A stretch of DNA of 53,097 nt from DASPRG01 sp963796125 (GCA_963796125.1 CAWCKM010000044.1:1-53097), one strand, 5' to 3'. Positions 1 through 9,230 are shown, numbered from the stretch's first letter. Notes: a model not told the origin generated them from the sequence alone. Translations and numbers: made by a program.

Positions 1-1828
1 TTAGGCATTCAGTTTCCCTTAGCGGTTTCATACCTGGGTGGCAAGGAAACCGCAGGGAGAGTATATGGCCTTGAAGCTCTCGGTGCGTTTGTGGGCGGAG
101 TGTTTTTTACGTTTGTTATCTCAGGGAGGATAGGCGCTATAGAGTTGAGTTCATTCCTTGCCCTGATAAGTATTTTAATGGCTGCATATATTTCAAAGAA
201 AAAAATCTTTGCCCTCCTCGTTATTGTTCCTTTATCTTTTTATTTCGGTCTCCATAAGATCATGCCCTCATTACCCTGGCAGGGCATGAAACCATCACAA
301 ATTGTGGAGTCGAAGTACGGAGAGATTACGGTCATTAACATCGGCGAGCAGTCAAGCATATACGGTAACGGGCAGCTCTTTTTTACCTATCCCGATCAAC
401 CAAGCGAAGAACTCAGGACTCACCTTCCAATGGCACTCCATCCTTCGCCATCAAAAATACTTGTTATCGGAGGATCGCCTGGAACCCTGAAGGAATTCCT
501 GAAATATCCTGTTCAAAAAATTGACTTTGTAGAACTTGACCCAAAAATAGTCGAGGTTTCATTAAAACTTCTCGTCAGGCAGGAAGATAAAGATGCAGTT
601 GAAGATCCACGGGTGAAAATAATAATCCAGGATGGACGGAGATTCATAAAGAGTTTGAAAGGTGCATCATACGACCTTATTACCTTGAACCTGCCGCCAC
701 CTTTTACAGCAGGTATCAACAGGTTTTACACCTCTGATTTCTTCAGAGAGGTAAAAGGTGTATTGAATGACGGGGGTATCCTTGCCATAACCCTCCCTCA
801 GTCAACAGGTTATATAGGCAGAAGCATGCAAACAGCAAATGGTTCTATCTACAATTCACTGAAGTCTGTCTTCAGCAATGTTAAAGTCACAGCTCAGGAG
901 TATGGTGGGATCTTTGCATCAGATACGTCGATAGACACAGAACCTAAAACCCTTGAAGACAGATTTGTACAGAGGAAGATACATACCAGTCATTTCAACC
1001 AGTATGTTTTCAGAGATGCCTTCTCTTTACTTAATGTGGATTATGTCAGAAAGAGGCTGGGAGAGATAAGACTTACTAACACAGACCTGCAACCCTCTGC
1101 CTATCTTTACAATCTCATGTTATGGTCAGAGGTTCATGGCGGAAGGATACTCAGGCATCTCCTTGAAATCAGGAAGTCGTACATCATTTCTCTCTCTATT
1201 GTAATCCTGATTTTCATCTCCCTCTTTACTTTCAGGCGAAAGAGACGGGTAGTCTACTTCTCCATGTTTACCACGGGATTTTCGAGCATGGCATTTATGC
1301 TTTCCATTATTCTTGCATATCAGGCTTTTTATGGCTATGTGTACGAAATGATAGGAATACTGACAGCAACATTCATGATGGGGCTTTTTGCTGGTGCATA
1401 TCTGTCAAGACATACGAGACAAGCATTGCGAACCCTTTTTTATTTAGAGCTGATGACCATAGCCCTTGCTTTTACTGCGCCAATATTCTTTAGAGCTGAA
1501 ATGCTTTTTTATGTGCTGAATTTTCTTCTGGGAATAATCACGGGCAGGCAGTTCAGCACAGCAAATCTCTGTCTGTGATGAACCTGAGGCTGCAGGAAAG
1601 CTTTATGGTATTGATCTCATCGGGTCCTTTTTGGGAGCCTTTATACCTTCCATAGTTCTCATTCCCTTATTTGGAATTTTTCATACGCTCTTGTTTATAG
1701 TTGGGATGAAAGCAGTTTCAGCAATAATAATATTGAGTGTGCATTCAAAGGTAGAAGGGGAGATTCTTCCAAGTTTAAGTGTGGAAAATTTCACAGACTA
1801 CTATGATGAATATACGTCTCTGACATGA
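1..1828 (+). CDS. Spermidine-synthase-like multi-pass membrane protein (5' truncated, one frameshift)
   Basis: The frame is open from the first base, so the N-terminus lies outside the window. A Rossmann methyltransferase-like domain contains VIGGSPGT, the acidic strand VELDPKIVEVS and DGRRF, as in spermine/spermidine synthases. It is flanked by hydrophobic segments, as in the membrane-embedded 'fused MFS/spermidine synthase' family. The frame ends at 1578, but frame 2 continues the same protein to 1828 with DEPEAAGKLYGIDLIGS. That repeats the style of the segment near position 70 (GRVYGLEALGAF), so the two halves form an internal duplication of a helix pair. A one-base shift near 1550-1570 joins them. 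Real polyamine synthesis is uncertain because many members of this family have no proven substrate. Confidence 0.75.
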
Positions 1829-1843
1829 CGAGTATACAGGTTT

Positions 1844-1921
1844 TGTCATTCCCGCTTGTCGGGAATCCCTCTTTCAGTGCGTCTTTTAAGGAATAAGAGG
1901 ATTCCGAACAGTCGGAATGAC
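1844..1921. repeat. GTCATTC palindromic repeat, copy 1
   Basis: The element starts with TGTCATTCCCGC, has the arm TGTCGGGAATCC and ends with GGATTCCGAACAGTCGGAATGACC, so the ends are inverted. It belongs to the same family as 16111-16181 and 36074-36139. It lies in the spacer after the spermidine-synthase-like gene. REP-like palindromes of this type are common in bacterial spacers. Confidence 0.75.
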
Positions 1922-2059
1922 CGAAGAGTCAAGGAATTCCGGCCCGATCCCAGGCAGAGCATGACGAAGAGCCTGAAAGGCAACTAGGAACATACTATAG
2001 ATACAATGTATCCAGGAACGCTACTTACTATTTTCAATGTAGAAATTTTATAATAAATC

Positions 2060-3034
2060 ATGGCCAAGACGGTACAATGTGAGCTTTGTCCGAATGGGTG
2101 TGTGCTGGAAAATGGTCAGCACAGCAGGTGCAGGGCGAGGATGAATAAGGATGGCACGCTCTATAGTCTTGTCTATGGAAAACCCTGTGCAGTTCATGTT
2201 GATCCGATAGAGAAGAAGCCTTTCAATCACTTCCTTCCAGGAACCACCGCTTTTTCCATAGCGACTGCCGGATGTGTTCTGAGCTGCAAATTCTGCCAGA
2301 ACTGGCAGATATCTCAGGCGAAACCGGAAGATACCGATACCGTTGACTTGCCTCCTGATTCAGTTGTAAGGCAGGCAATATTGTATGGATGTAAATCTGT
2401 TACTTATACCTATACAGAACCCACTGTCTTTTACGAATATATGTATGACACGGCAATCATCGCAAAAAAATATGGAGTTAAAAATACAATGCACTCATGT
2501 GGATACATCAATGAAAAGCCACTCAGGAAATTATCAAAATATATAGATGCTGCTGATATTGATTTGAAAGGATTTACAGAAGACTTTTACAGCAAGGTAT
2601 GTAACGGCAGTCTCAAGCCTGTTCTGAACTCCCTTGTCGTCTTAAAAGAAGAGGGTGTATGGCTTGAGATAACGAATCTCGTTATACCGACACTCAATGA
2701 TGACATGAAGACAATCAAAGAGATGTGCAGGTGGATTCTGAAAAACCTTGGACCTGATGTACCCATCCATTTCTCAAGGTTCTATCCTCATTACAAATTA
2801 ACGAATCTCCCGCCAACACCTCTTGAGACACTGACGGAGGCGAGAAAGACAGCGATGGATGTGGGGTTGAAATTTGTTTACATTGGCAATATAAGGCATG
2901 AAGGTGAGAGCACTTATTGCCCGAAATGTAAGAAGTTACTCATAGAGAGGATAGGGTATTTCGTAAAACAGAATCATGTAACGAATGGAAAGTGCAAATT
3001 CTGCAGGACATCGATTCCGGGAGTGTGGAGTTAG
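2060..3034 (+). CDS. amrS: AmmeMemoRadiSam system radical SAM enzyme
   Basis: A 324-residue radical SAM protein. The [4Fe-4S]/SAM motif CVLSCKFC lies near residue 74 and is followed by QNW, as in AmrS / pyruvate-formate-lyase-activase-like enzymes. N-terminal CELCPNGC and C-terminal CPKC...CKFC pairs give further metal-binding cysteines. It sits directly upstream of a Memo-AMMECR1 fusion, which is the family's hallmark pairing. The family's reaction is not firmly established; the system is thought to modify a substrate through a radical step. The frame is intact and starts at ATG 2060 after an AT-rich leader. Confidence 0.92.
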   Translation: MAKTVQCELCPNGCVLENGQHSRCRARMNKDGTLYSLVYGKPCAVHVDPIEKKPFNHFLPGTTAFSIATAGCVLSCKFCQNWQISQAKPEDTDTVDLPPDSVVRQAILYGCKSVTYTYTEPTVFYEYMYDTAIIAKKYGVKNTMHSCGYINEKPLRKLSKYIDAADIDLKGFTEDFYSKVCNGSLKPVLNSLVVLKEEGVWLEITNLVIPTLNDDMKTIKEMCRWILKNLGPDVPIHFSRFYPHYKLTNLPPTPLETLTEARKTAMDVGLKFVYIGNIRHEGESTYCPKCKKLLIERIGYFVKQNHVTNGKCKFCRTSIPGVWS

Positions 3035-3070
3035 AGAAGATGTTTGATTATGAGCAGGATATAGTATTTT

Positions 3071-3180
3071 CGCTCTATCTTAGGTCGCAACGACCTCCGA
3101 GGCTTTTGCCTCCCCTTGATAATCTGGAATAGGACTAAGGGCTATCGGAAAAGAATCGCTCAAATACATATCTGGCATTA
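3071..3180 (+). repeat. Structured dispersed repeat, family R1, copy a
   Basis: Core stem AGGTCG-CAA-CGACCT followed by CCGAGGCTTTTGCCTC, then a second stem (CCCTT...AAGGG) and the tail AATCGCTCAAATACATATC. It aligns along its length with 27004-27112 and shares the core with 30660-30691 and 52851-52895. The hairpin arms differ between copies but remain paired. It ends just before the Shine-Dalgarno of the small ORF at 3195. Confidence 0.75.
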
Positions 3181-3194
3181 ATTTTGGAGGTAAT

Positions 3195-3317
3195 ATGTTA
3201 ACACGAAGGGATTTTTTCAGGTTCTTTCTTATCGGCGGCATTTTAAGCTTGCTGCGTAAAAAGGTTAAGGCTGAGCAGAAGCCGAAGGAAGCCATGTTCT
3301 GGAAGAGGATAGATTGA
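3195..3317 (+). CDS. Small twin-arginine-motif protein, 40 aa
   Basis: A 40-codon frame with a good Shine-Dalgarno (GGAGG, 5 nt before ATG). It starts MLTRRDFFRFFLIGG, so a twin-arginine pair is followed by a hydrophobic stretch, as in Tat signal peptides, and it ends EAMFWKRID. The stop overlaps the start of the Memo-AMMECR1 gene (ATG 3314), which suggests translational coupling. No mature domain follows the signal-like segment. It may be a small membrane-anchored partner of the Memo system. Function unknown. Confidence 0.55.
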   Translation: MLTRRDFFRFFLIGGILSLLRKKVKAEQKPKEAMFWKRID

Positions 3318-4745
3318 AACTTAAACGATTTGCTGTTTGCCGTTTACTGTTTGCTGTTCTCTGTCTGCTCCTCATCGCCTCTCCTCTGGGATGCCAGGCA
3401 GAGACAAAGGATCCTGCAGTAGCAGGGACATTCTACCCTGCTGATAAAAAGTCACTTCAAAATTCTGTTGAAGGTTTTCTCACGAAAGCAGAAAAGGTTT
3501 CGACGGATGGAAAACTGTTAGCCCTCATCTCCCCGCATGCAGGATATATATATTCCGGGCAGATTGCGGCATATGGGTATAAACAGATTCAGGGCAGTGA
3601 TATAAATAAGGTAATACTCATTGGTCCAAGTCACCATTCAGGCTTCAAAGGTGCATCTGTCTATACGAAGGGCAGTTTCAGGACACCGCTCGGTGAGGTA
3701 AAGATTAACGAAAAACTCTGCGGAGTCTCTGTTGAATGAAACTGCAGATGTGAAGTTTTACCCGGAAGCGTTCGAAAAAGAGCACTCCCTTGAGGTTCAA
3801 CTCCCATTTCTTCAAACAGTTCTGAAGGACTTCACTATAGTACCCATACTGATTGGTTCCCCATCAAGACAGACATTTGAACATCTGATATCGAAACTGA
3901 CAGAAATACTTGATGAAAAAACCTTGCTCATAGCGAGCACAGACCTCTCGCACTATCACGATTATTCAACGGCAAAAGATATGGACAGCAAGGTCATTGC
4001 AGCAATTGAAAGACTCTCTGCATCGGATACGTTGGATCTCCTGAGAACTGGCAAATCTGAGCTATGCGGAGGCTTCCCGGTTATTATTGTAATGGAAGCA
4101 GCTCGAAGATCTGGAGCAAATCTCGGTGTGGTCTTTAGATATGCGAATTCGGGAGATGTAACCGGTGAGAAGGATAGGGTGGTCGGATATGCATCTGTCG
4201 GACTTTATAAAAGCCCATTTACAGAAGGAGAGAAAAAAGAACTGCTTGCTTTAGCACGGAATGCTATTACCGGATATGTGACTAATGGGAAAGCTCCTGA
4301 AGTGGAGATAAAGAATCCAAAATTCAAGACGGATGGCGCTGTATTTGTAACCATAAAGGAAAATGGCTCTTTAAGAGGTTGTATCGGGCATATCCAGGCT
4401 GTTATGCCCCTTTATCAGTCGATCATAAAAAATGCTGTTGCAGCATGTTCAAGTGACCCACGGTTTCCTCCGATGAAGAAAGAAGAATTAAAAGATATGG
4501 AAATTGAAATCTCTATCCTGTCCCCTTTTGTCCCTTTAAAGGATGTGAAAGATATCCAGGTTGGAAAACACGGTCTTTATATCATGAAGGGTATGCAGAG
4601 CGGCCTCCTTCTTCCACAAGTTGCTACAGAATTCGGATGGGATAGAAATGCTTTTCTTGAACATGTATGCATGAAGGCCGGCCTGTCAAAAGATGCCTGG
4701 AAAGACGCAGAGATCTATACCTTTACTGCAGAAATTCTCAGATAA
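3314..4745 (+). CDS. amrB: Memo-AMMECR1 fusion protein, predicted lipoprotein (one frameshift)
   Basis: The N-terminus is a signal peptide with a lipobox (ASPLGC), so the protein is probably exported and lipid-anchored. The Memo domain (class III dioxygenase-like fold) follows: AGTFYPAD, SPHAGYIYSG and GPSHHSGF in the first part, then EKEHSLEVQLPF and STDLSHYHDY. The AMMECR1 domain is at the C-terminus (GCIGHI, SDPRFPPM, VATEFGWD). The first frame stops at 3739 and the remainder begins in another frame at about 3725 (AESLLNETADVKF), so a single-base shift near 3718 explains the break. Memo and AMMECR1 with AmrS form the AmmeMemoRadiSam system. Export is inferred from the signal peptide and is at odds with a cytoplasmic radical SAM partner. 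Confidence 0.87.
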
Positions 4746-4814
4746 AAAATTTTGACTTTTATTCTCATATGTGTCATACTTCTATTGAAGTTTTAGAAGT
4801 TCTTAGTCACAGAT

Positions 4815-4850
4815 AAGGCCACGAAGACTTTTAGCTTTGTGGCCTTTTTT
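4815..4850 (+). terminator. Rho-independent terminator after the Memo-AMMECR1 gene
   Basis: Stem AAGGCCACGAAG / CTTTGTGGCC with an 8-nt loop, followed directly by TTTTTT. It lies 70 bp after the AMMECR1 stop codon and before cspA. Confidence 0.85.
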
Positions 4851-4899
4851 ATTGCGATCATTCTGAGACTTTAATTTATGAGTAAGGAGGTAAAAAAAG

Positions 4900-5100
4900 A
4901 TGGCTAATGGAACAGTAAAATGGTTCAATGAGTCCAAGGGTTTCGGCTTTATCGCCGGGGAAGACGGCAGTGATGTATTCGTTCACTATTCTTCCATCCA
5001 GAGCAATGGATATAAGTCCCTCGCCGAGGGTGATACAGTTAGTTTCGATACTGAAAATGGCCCAAAAGGTCTCAAAGCAACCAATGTAGTTAAGAACTAA
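4900..5100 (+). CDS. cspA: CspA-family cold-shock protein
   Basis: A 66-residue single-stranded nucleic-acid-binding OB-fold protein of standard length. RNP1 is KGFGFI and RNP2 is VFVHY; the start GTVKWFN is canonical. The Shine-Dalgarno AAGGAGG lies 10 nt before ATG. It acts as an RNA chaperone in the cytoplasm. It follows a terminator, so it has its own promoter, and a GC-rich hairpin follows its stop codon. Confidence 0.96.
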   Translation: MANGTVKWFNESKGFGFIAGEDGSDVFVHYSSIQSNGYKSLAEGDTVSFDTENGPKGLKATNVVKN

Positions 5101-5113
5101 TTAACTGCAAAAG

Positions 5114-5136
5114 CCCTCCCTGCATGTCAGGGAGGG
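5114..5136 (+). promoter_or_regulatory. GC-rich hairpin between cspA and the next gene
   Basis: Perfect 9-bp stem CCCTCCCTG / CAGGGAGGG with a 5-nt loop, 13 bases after the cspA stop. No T-run follows, so it is not a textbook terminator. It could be an attenuator or a 3'-end stabiliser for cspA mRNA. The gene at 5156 begins 20 bases later. Confidence 0.6.
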
Positions 5137-5155
5137 TGCCTTTCGAAAGGGAAAA

Positions 5156-5533
5156 ATGACAAACAGAGAAAAGAATGTTGCAAAGATGGAAAAAATGCAA
5201 CAAAAACTTGAATCAGGTCTGATTTCTGAGCACTTCCCCGGAGTTTCAAGTATTGTTGTTCATCTGACAAATTCCTATAAAGGAATAAACCCGGATACCA
5301 TATTGCGCACTTTTCATTTTTGGCCCAACAGTTATGCATATTTTTATATTGAATGCTTGAGCGAAGACTGTCGTGACGGCGGATATGATTTAAATCAAGT
5401 TATTACTATGCTGATTAGAAACCGCAGAGATTCAGGAGAAGGAGAGCTTGATTGTGATAGCAGCAATCTCTCCTCTGACCACTCACGTATTTATTATAAA
5501 GTTTCCATTCTGTATAACGGTACCATTCACTAA
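5156..5533 (+). CDS. Hypothetical protein, 125 aa
   Basis: Family not recognised. The protein is soluble, with no signal peptide or transmembrane segment. A charged N-terminal helix (KNVAKMEKMQQKLESG) is followed by mixed alpha/beta sequence with SSIVVHLTNSY and a C-terminal strand YYKVSILYNG. The Shine-Dalgarno-like AAAGGG lies just before ATG. It follows cspA on the same strand after a hairpin, so it may be co-transcribed with it. Confidence 0.6.
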   Translation: MTNREKNVAKMEKMQQKLESGLISEHFPGVSSIVVHLTNSYKGINPDTILRTFHFWPNSYAYFYIECLSEDCRDGGYDLNQVITMLIRNRRDSGEGELDCDSSNLSSDHSRIYYKVSILYNGTIH

Positions 5534-5559
5534 TCCCTCACTATAGAGTAAGATCGTTA

Positions 5560-5814
5560 CTAAACACCTACCTCCATCATTTCTGGTTCTGCTTCTATAC
5601 AATATCTTTCCATGAACTCCTTTCTGCTCATTTTATGACCCAGACAGAAACCAGAGTCATCCATCTTGTCACATCCCAATGTTAGATACTTCCCGCCAAT
5701 CCTTTCTACCTCTGAATGAAACATCATGCTCGAATTACGTCCCTTGGAATATACATGCCGTACATTGGGCAGAATGATTGCATTACCTATGTGATATACT
5801 TTCATCGGTCTCAC
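5560..5814 (-). CDS. Hypothetical protein, 84 aa
   Basis: Small soluble protein, family not recognised. It contains VERIGGKYLTLGCDKMDD and a Met/Glu-rich C-terminus. The start is supported by GAGAGGTGAG upstream of ATG. It lies convergent to the 125-aa gene and downstream of ald, separated from ald by an inverted repeat. Confidence 0.5.
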   Translation of the reverse strand: MRPMKVYHIGNAIILPNVRHVYSKGRNSSMMFHSEVERIGGKYLTLGCDKMDDSGFCLGHKMSRKEFMERYCIEAEPEMMEVGV

Positions 5815-5886
5815 CTCTCTTATGCTTTATGGTCTTACTATAAATCTCTGAGATAAAGAAATGGTATCAGCATTAGACTGATTTTT

Positions 5887-5930
5887 TTGTAGGATTTTTA
5901 CTAATGACAGTATAAGTATTTATCCTACAA
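5887..5930. promoter_or_regulatory. Inverted repeat upstream of the 84-aa gene
   Basis: Perfect 9-bp arms TTGTAGGAT and ATCCTACAA separated by 26 bp, in the spacer between ald and the 84-aa gene. No U-tract follows either arm, so an operator is more likely than a terminator. Role unproven. Confidence 0.4.
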
Positions 5931-5970
5931 GGTGGTTCCTATAGGGCAAAAAAGTAGAAGAAATAATTAC

Positions 5971-7083
5971 TTATAGAATATCTTTTAAGGGAGTATAGGT
6001 AAGATTAAATGCCTCTGCGACTGCTTGATAGGTAATTTTGCCCTCAATTAGATTGATTCCTTTTGCAAGGGAGGTATTTTCTCTTCCAGCGTTTCTCCAT
6101 CCTTTTTCAACAATTTCGAGCACATAGGGGAGGGTATTGAGTGTTAATGCACGGGTGGATGTACGGGGGACAGCTCCTGGCATGTTGGAGACAGCGTAAT
6201 GGATAATTCCCTCTTCCTGATAAATAGGATGAGAATGGGTAGTCGGCCAGGAGGTTTCTGCACATCCTCCCTGATCTATAGAGACGTCCACCAGGACTGC
6301 ACCCGGTCTCATTGTTTTCAGCATCTCACGGGTAATCAACCGTGGGGCCTTGGCTCCTGGCACCAGGACAGCACATATCAACAAGTCTGCATAACCAGCT
6401 ACCATTCTGATGTTATAGTTATCGGCAATCATTGTGGTAATTCTTCCCTGGAAAAAATCATCCAGCAGCCGTAACTTGCGGGGGTTAGAATCTAAAACAG
6501 TTACCGATGCGCCCATACCTGACGCTATTCGGGCTGCGTTATGTCCTACATTCCCTCCCCCCAGAATTACAACATTGGCTGGTGGAACCCCTGCCACTCC
6601 TCCAAGAAGAATTCCTCTCCCGCCATAGGTTTCTTCAAGGTATTTCGCACCCTCCTGAGGTGCCATTCTCCCTGCGATCTCACTCATAGGTGCCAGGAGA
6701 GGCAAAAAACCATCTTCTGTCTGCACTGTTTCATAGGCAATTCCAATAATCTTTCTTTCCTGAAGATTCCGGGTAAGCTCTTCTGAAGCTGCAAGATGAA
6801 GATAGGTGAATATAATCTGTCCTTCCCGCAGAAACCCATATTCTTCCGGTAAAGGTTCTTTTACTTTGAGGACAAGGTCTGCTTCTGTAAAGATATCTTC
6901 ATGTCTATCGGATATTTTTGCTCCTGCTTTCATAAACTCTTCATCGCTGAAACCACTCCCGAGTCCTGCGCCTTTTTCTATCAGTACTCTATGACCCTTG
7001 TGTGCCAGGGTCTCTACACCTCCCGGAACAATGGCTATACGATTCTCTTCGGGTTTAATTTCCCTGGGAACTCCAATGACCAT
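5971..7083 (-). CDS. ald: Alanine dehydrogenase
   Basis: A 370-residue NAD-dependent alanine dehydrogenase (L-alanine + NAD+ + H2O to pyruvate + NH4+ + NADH), of normal family length. The N-terminus is IGVPREIKPEENRIA with the pyruvate-binding region; KVKEP follows; the Rossmann motif VILGGGNVGHNAA is near residue 170; the substrate motif VDVSIDQGGCAETS is near 266. GGAGGG lies just before ATG. In an acetyl-CoA-pathway organism it can link pyruvate and ammonium. It stands next to an unrelated DUF218 gene 3 bp upstream. Confidence 0.95.
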   Translation of the reverse strand: MVIGVPREIKPEENRIAIVPGGVETLAHKGHRVLIEKGAGLGSGFSDEEFMKAGAKISDRHEDIFTEADLVLKVKEPLPEEYGFLREGQIIFTYLHLAASEELTRNLQERKIIGIAYETVQTEDGFLPLLAPMSEIAGRMAPQEGAKYLEETYGGRGILLGGVAGVPPANVVILGGGNVGHNAARIASGMGASVTVLDSNPRKLRLLDDFFQGRITTMIADNYNIRMVAGYADLLICAVLVPGAKAPRLITREMLKTMRPGAVLVDVSIDQGGCAETSWPTTHSHPIYQEEGIIHYAVSNMPGAVPRTSTRALTLNTLPYVLEIVEKGWRNAGRENTSLAKGINLIEGKITYQAVAEAFNLTYTPLKDIL

Positions 7084-7086
7084 TTC

Positions 7087-7695
7087 TTACCCTCCAAAAA
7101 CAGAGAACCAGAACAATTTAAAGAATTCAATGAAAACGGCTTTCCTGTCTTTCTCCCTCTTCCACCAGTCCTTGAATTGGAAACGGCTTTCTTCTGAAGG
7201 AGCGCTGAGTACCTTTATCTCATTGCCCATACTCTTCCTGAAGATTTTGTTTGCCCTCTTGCTGTGATAGGGAGAGGTGACGAGAATCAGAGAAGTATAT
7301 CTGTGTTTTTTTATGATTTCTTTTGTGAACAGTGCATTCTCTTTTGTCGAACTCGATTTTTCCTCAAGGAAAATAGCATTTACGGGAACACCAAGGGATA
7401 GAGCCTGCTCCTTCATCAGCGATGACCATGTATATTTCCAGATGGCATTGCCTCCTGAGAGTATTATTTTGTCCTTTCTTGCCCATCCTTCCTTGAACAG
7501 TTTAGCCCCATATGCAACAGAATACTCTGTTTCACTTCCGGGAATTACAACGATCACATCAGCCGGTTTCAATTCATCCTTGTAATACAGATACTTTGCT
7601 GCTTTATTGAGGATAAGACCATGGAAAAAGTATAAGGGAATAGCAAGTATTGCAAGGAAGATAAGAAGTTTTAGTAGTCCGGTAAGAATCTTCAC
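7087..7695 (-). CDS. YdcF/SanA-like DUF218 membrane protein
   Basis: A 202-residue protein with one N-terminal transmembrane helix (residues about 5-28) and a DUF218 domain: ADVIVVIPGSETEY, KIILSGG, the S-rich STKENALFTKE and LVTSPYHSKRA. DUF218 proteins such as SanA and YdcF are linked to envelope functions with poorly known chemistry. The start is GTG at 7693-7695, which overlaps the scpA stop (GTGA), so translation is probably coupled to scpA. Confidence 0.85.
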   Translation of the reverse strand: MKILTGLLKLLIFLAILAIPLYFFHGLILNKAAKYLYYKDELKPADVIVVIPGSETEYSVAYGAKLFKEGWARKDKIILSGGNAIWKYTWSSLMKEQALSLGVPVNAIFLEEKSSSTKENALFTKEIIKKHRYTSLILVTSPYHSKRANKIFRKSMGNEIKVLSAPSEESRFQFKDWWKREKDRKAVFIEFFKLFWFSVFGG

Positions 7696-8447
7696 TGGCT
7701 TATTGATTCGTCATGTTCCGTCAAAGTAGCCGGCTGCTCCACATTCTGCTTTATGACCCATATATGCCCGAACTCTCTTTCCTGGTAGGCCCTTATAAGA
7801 CCAAGCCTGATTAATTCAAGAAGGGCAATGAATGTGACGATAATCTGACTTCTTGTTATGCCACCTGCAAAAAGGTCTTCGAATCTGACTGCCTCCTGCC
7901 CTTCAAGTGTATCCATAATGAAATGCATCTTGTCCTTTACTGTAAGGGTTTCCTTTGTAATGGTGCCTATTTCCGGGGGAGCTGTTTCAAGTATCTTCTT
8001 GAATGCATCGAGAAGGTCAAAGAGGTTCACATCAGAAAGGTGAATACCCTCTTCATCTTCATCCGATGAAGGTTCTCTTTGAAATATTTTTATCCACTCA
8101 TTTTCCTTTTCCCTGAGACTTAGTGCAGCTTCTTTGAATGCCTGATATTCAAGGAGTCTCTGTACAAGTTCGCGCCTCGGGTCTTCCAGTTCTTCAGAAG
8201 GAACCTCTTCATCAGGCGGCAGGAGCATCCTCGATTTAATATGGATAAGGGTTGCGGCCATGACAAGGAAATCACCGGCTATATCAAGGTTCAGTTCCTT
8301 CATCACCTGGATATATTCAAGATACTGGCGGGTGATGATAGCTATGGGAATGTCGTATATGTCAATCTTGTTTTCCCTGATTAAATGGAGGAGAAGATCA
8401 AGGGGGCCTTCAAATACGGGGATTTTTATGCTATATATTTCTTCCAC
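7692..8447 (-). CDS. scpA: Segregation and condensation protein A
   Basis: A 251-residue kleisin of the SMC-ScpAB condensin. The N-terminal signature VFEGPLDLLLHLIRENKIDIYDI is diagnostic; LVMAATLIHIKSRMLLP follows. A C-terminal winged-helix region (EDLFAGGITRSQIIVTFIAL..LIRLGLI) is present. It bridges SMC heads in chromosome segregation. It overlaps the DUF218 gene by 3 bp. No scpB is seen in the window. Confidence 0.95.
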   Translation of the reverse strand: MEEIYSIKIPVFEGPLDLLLHLIRENKIDIYDIPIAIITRQYLEYIQVMKELNLDIAGDFLVMAATLIHIKSRMLLPPDEEVPSEELEDPRRELVQRLLEYQAFKEAALSLREKENEWIKIFQREPSSDEDEEGIHLSDVNLFDLLDAFKKILETAPPEIGTITKETLTVKDKMHFIMDTLEGQEAVRFEDLFAGGITRSQIIVTFIALLELIRLGLIRAYQEREFGHIWVIKQNVEQPATLTEHDESISQ

Positions 8448-8689
8448 AGTTGTTGTGTAATTAAATGTTGAAATATTTTAGCAGATTGGTGCATTTTAAT
8501 CCCTCTTTCCTTTTGATCTTTTGCAATATATTCCGTCAAAAGGAATAACCCTTTTGCCCTTTTGTGAATCACGTTCAGAATGCTCTCAAGTCTGTCAAAT
8601 CTGTCCCTCAATGAAGTGTCCACATAGGCTTCTTCAGCCTCTTCGATCATCCTGATAATTTCGACACATTCTCTCTTGTGCCAATTCAT
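8426..8689 (-). CDS. Hypothetical helical protein, 87 aa
   Basis: Charged, mostly alpha-helical protein with RMIEEAEEAYVDTSLRD and HKRAKGLFLLTEYI; family not recognised. Its 3' end overlaps the scpA start by 22 bp, so it is probably in the same operon. The frame just upstream (8634-8807) may be the N-terminal part of the same protein after a one-base shift. Confidence 0.45.
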   Translation of the reverse strand: MNWHKRECVEIIRMIEEAEEAYVDTSLRDRFDRLESILNVIHKRAKGLFLLTEYIAKDQKERGIKMHQSAKIFQHLITQQLWKKYIA

Positions 8690-8807
8690 CTTTCCATATA
8701 ATTTTTGTGAATATAAGAGTTCCCAGCAAGAGTTTCCTGATTTCTGTTGCTATGTTTTCGAGTATTAAAAATCTCCCCTCATTTATCGCATCTTCAAACT
8801 GTGACAT
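8634..8807 (-). CDS. Small ORF, 57 aa, strong RBS
   Basis: Starts with MSQFEDAINEGRFLI after AAGGAGG at ideal spacing, so this is the best translation start in the neighbourhood. The C-terminal third overlaps the 87-aa gene in another frame. Either the two are separate, or a frameshift near 8690 splits one protein of about 120 residues. Not recognised. Confidence 0.4.
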   Translation of the reverse strand: MSQFEDAINEGRFLILENIATEIRKLLLGTLIFTKIIWKDELAQERMCRNYQDDRRG

Positions 8808-8846
8808 ATATCCTCCTTGTTATGACTAACCGAGCCCCTGTTTATG

Positions 8847-9230
8847 TTACTTAACCTCAAGGGTATACAAGAACCCGGCAACTCTTGTGATTCCTATACC
8901 AGAAAACTCTTTCAATGAAAGAAGATGTTTATCTCCTGTCACTATGAGATTAGCATGGCACATTCAAGTATTTTGTTGTCGGTTTCATCATGCAGTAAAG
9001 TGATGGTAATATCAGGCTTGATTACCACTGCAACCTTGCTTATATGCTTCATCACATGGGTTATCTCTCTGTCATCCCACTGAAATTTTTAGCTTCTTCG
9101 CAAGCTCAGTAAGTATCGGCACAGATGTATAAAGTTCAATCTTCTGACTGCCAGCAGAGGCATCTTCTGCTTTACTCAGGAAGGTGAAGGCTGAGATATA
9201 AACATTGGTGTCAAAAACAACCTTAAGCAC
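8847..9230 (-). pseudogene. PIN-domain toxin, broken by frameshifts
   Basis: The GTG start overlaps the antitoxin stop by one base (TAGTG). VVFDTNVYISAF is the first acidic PIN motif; later frames give LLHDETDNKILECA and LIVTGDKHLLSL, the second and third acidic motifs of the PIN_3 'putative toxin' family. At least two frameshifts (near 9090 and 8960) break it. The pairing with the ribbon-helix-helix gene upstream fits a type II toxin-antitoxin module. It could be a consensus error, but toxin loss with antitoxin retention is also common. Confidence 0.75.

Noticed and set aside
1561..1578. TGA ending the first frame of the spermidine-synthase-like protein as a Sec codon
   Set aside because: The protein continues in a different frame, so this is a frameshift, not recoding; no Cys is expected there.
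5114..5136. Rho-independent terminator after cspA
   Set aside because: The hairpin is strong but no U-tract follows, so I list it only as a hairpin.
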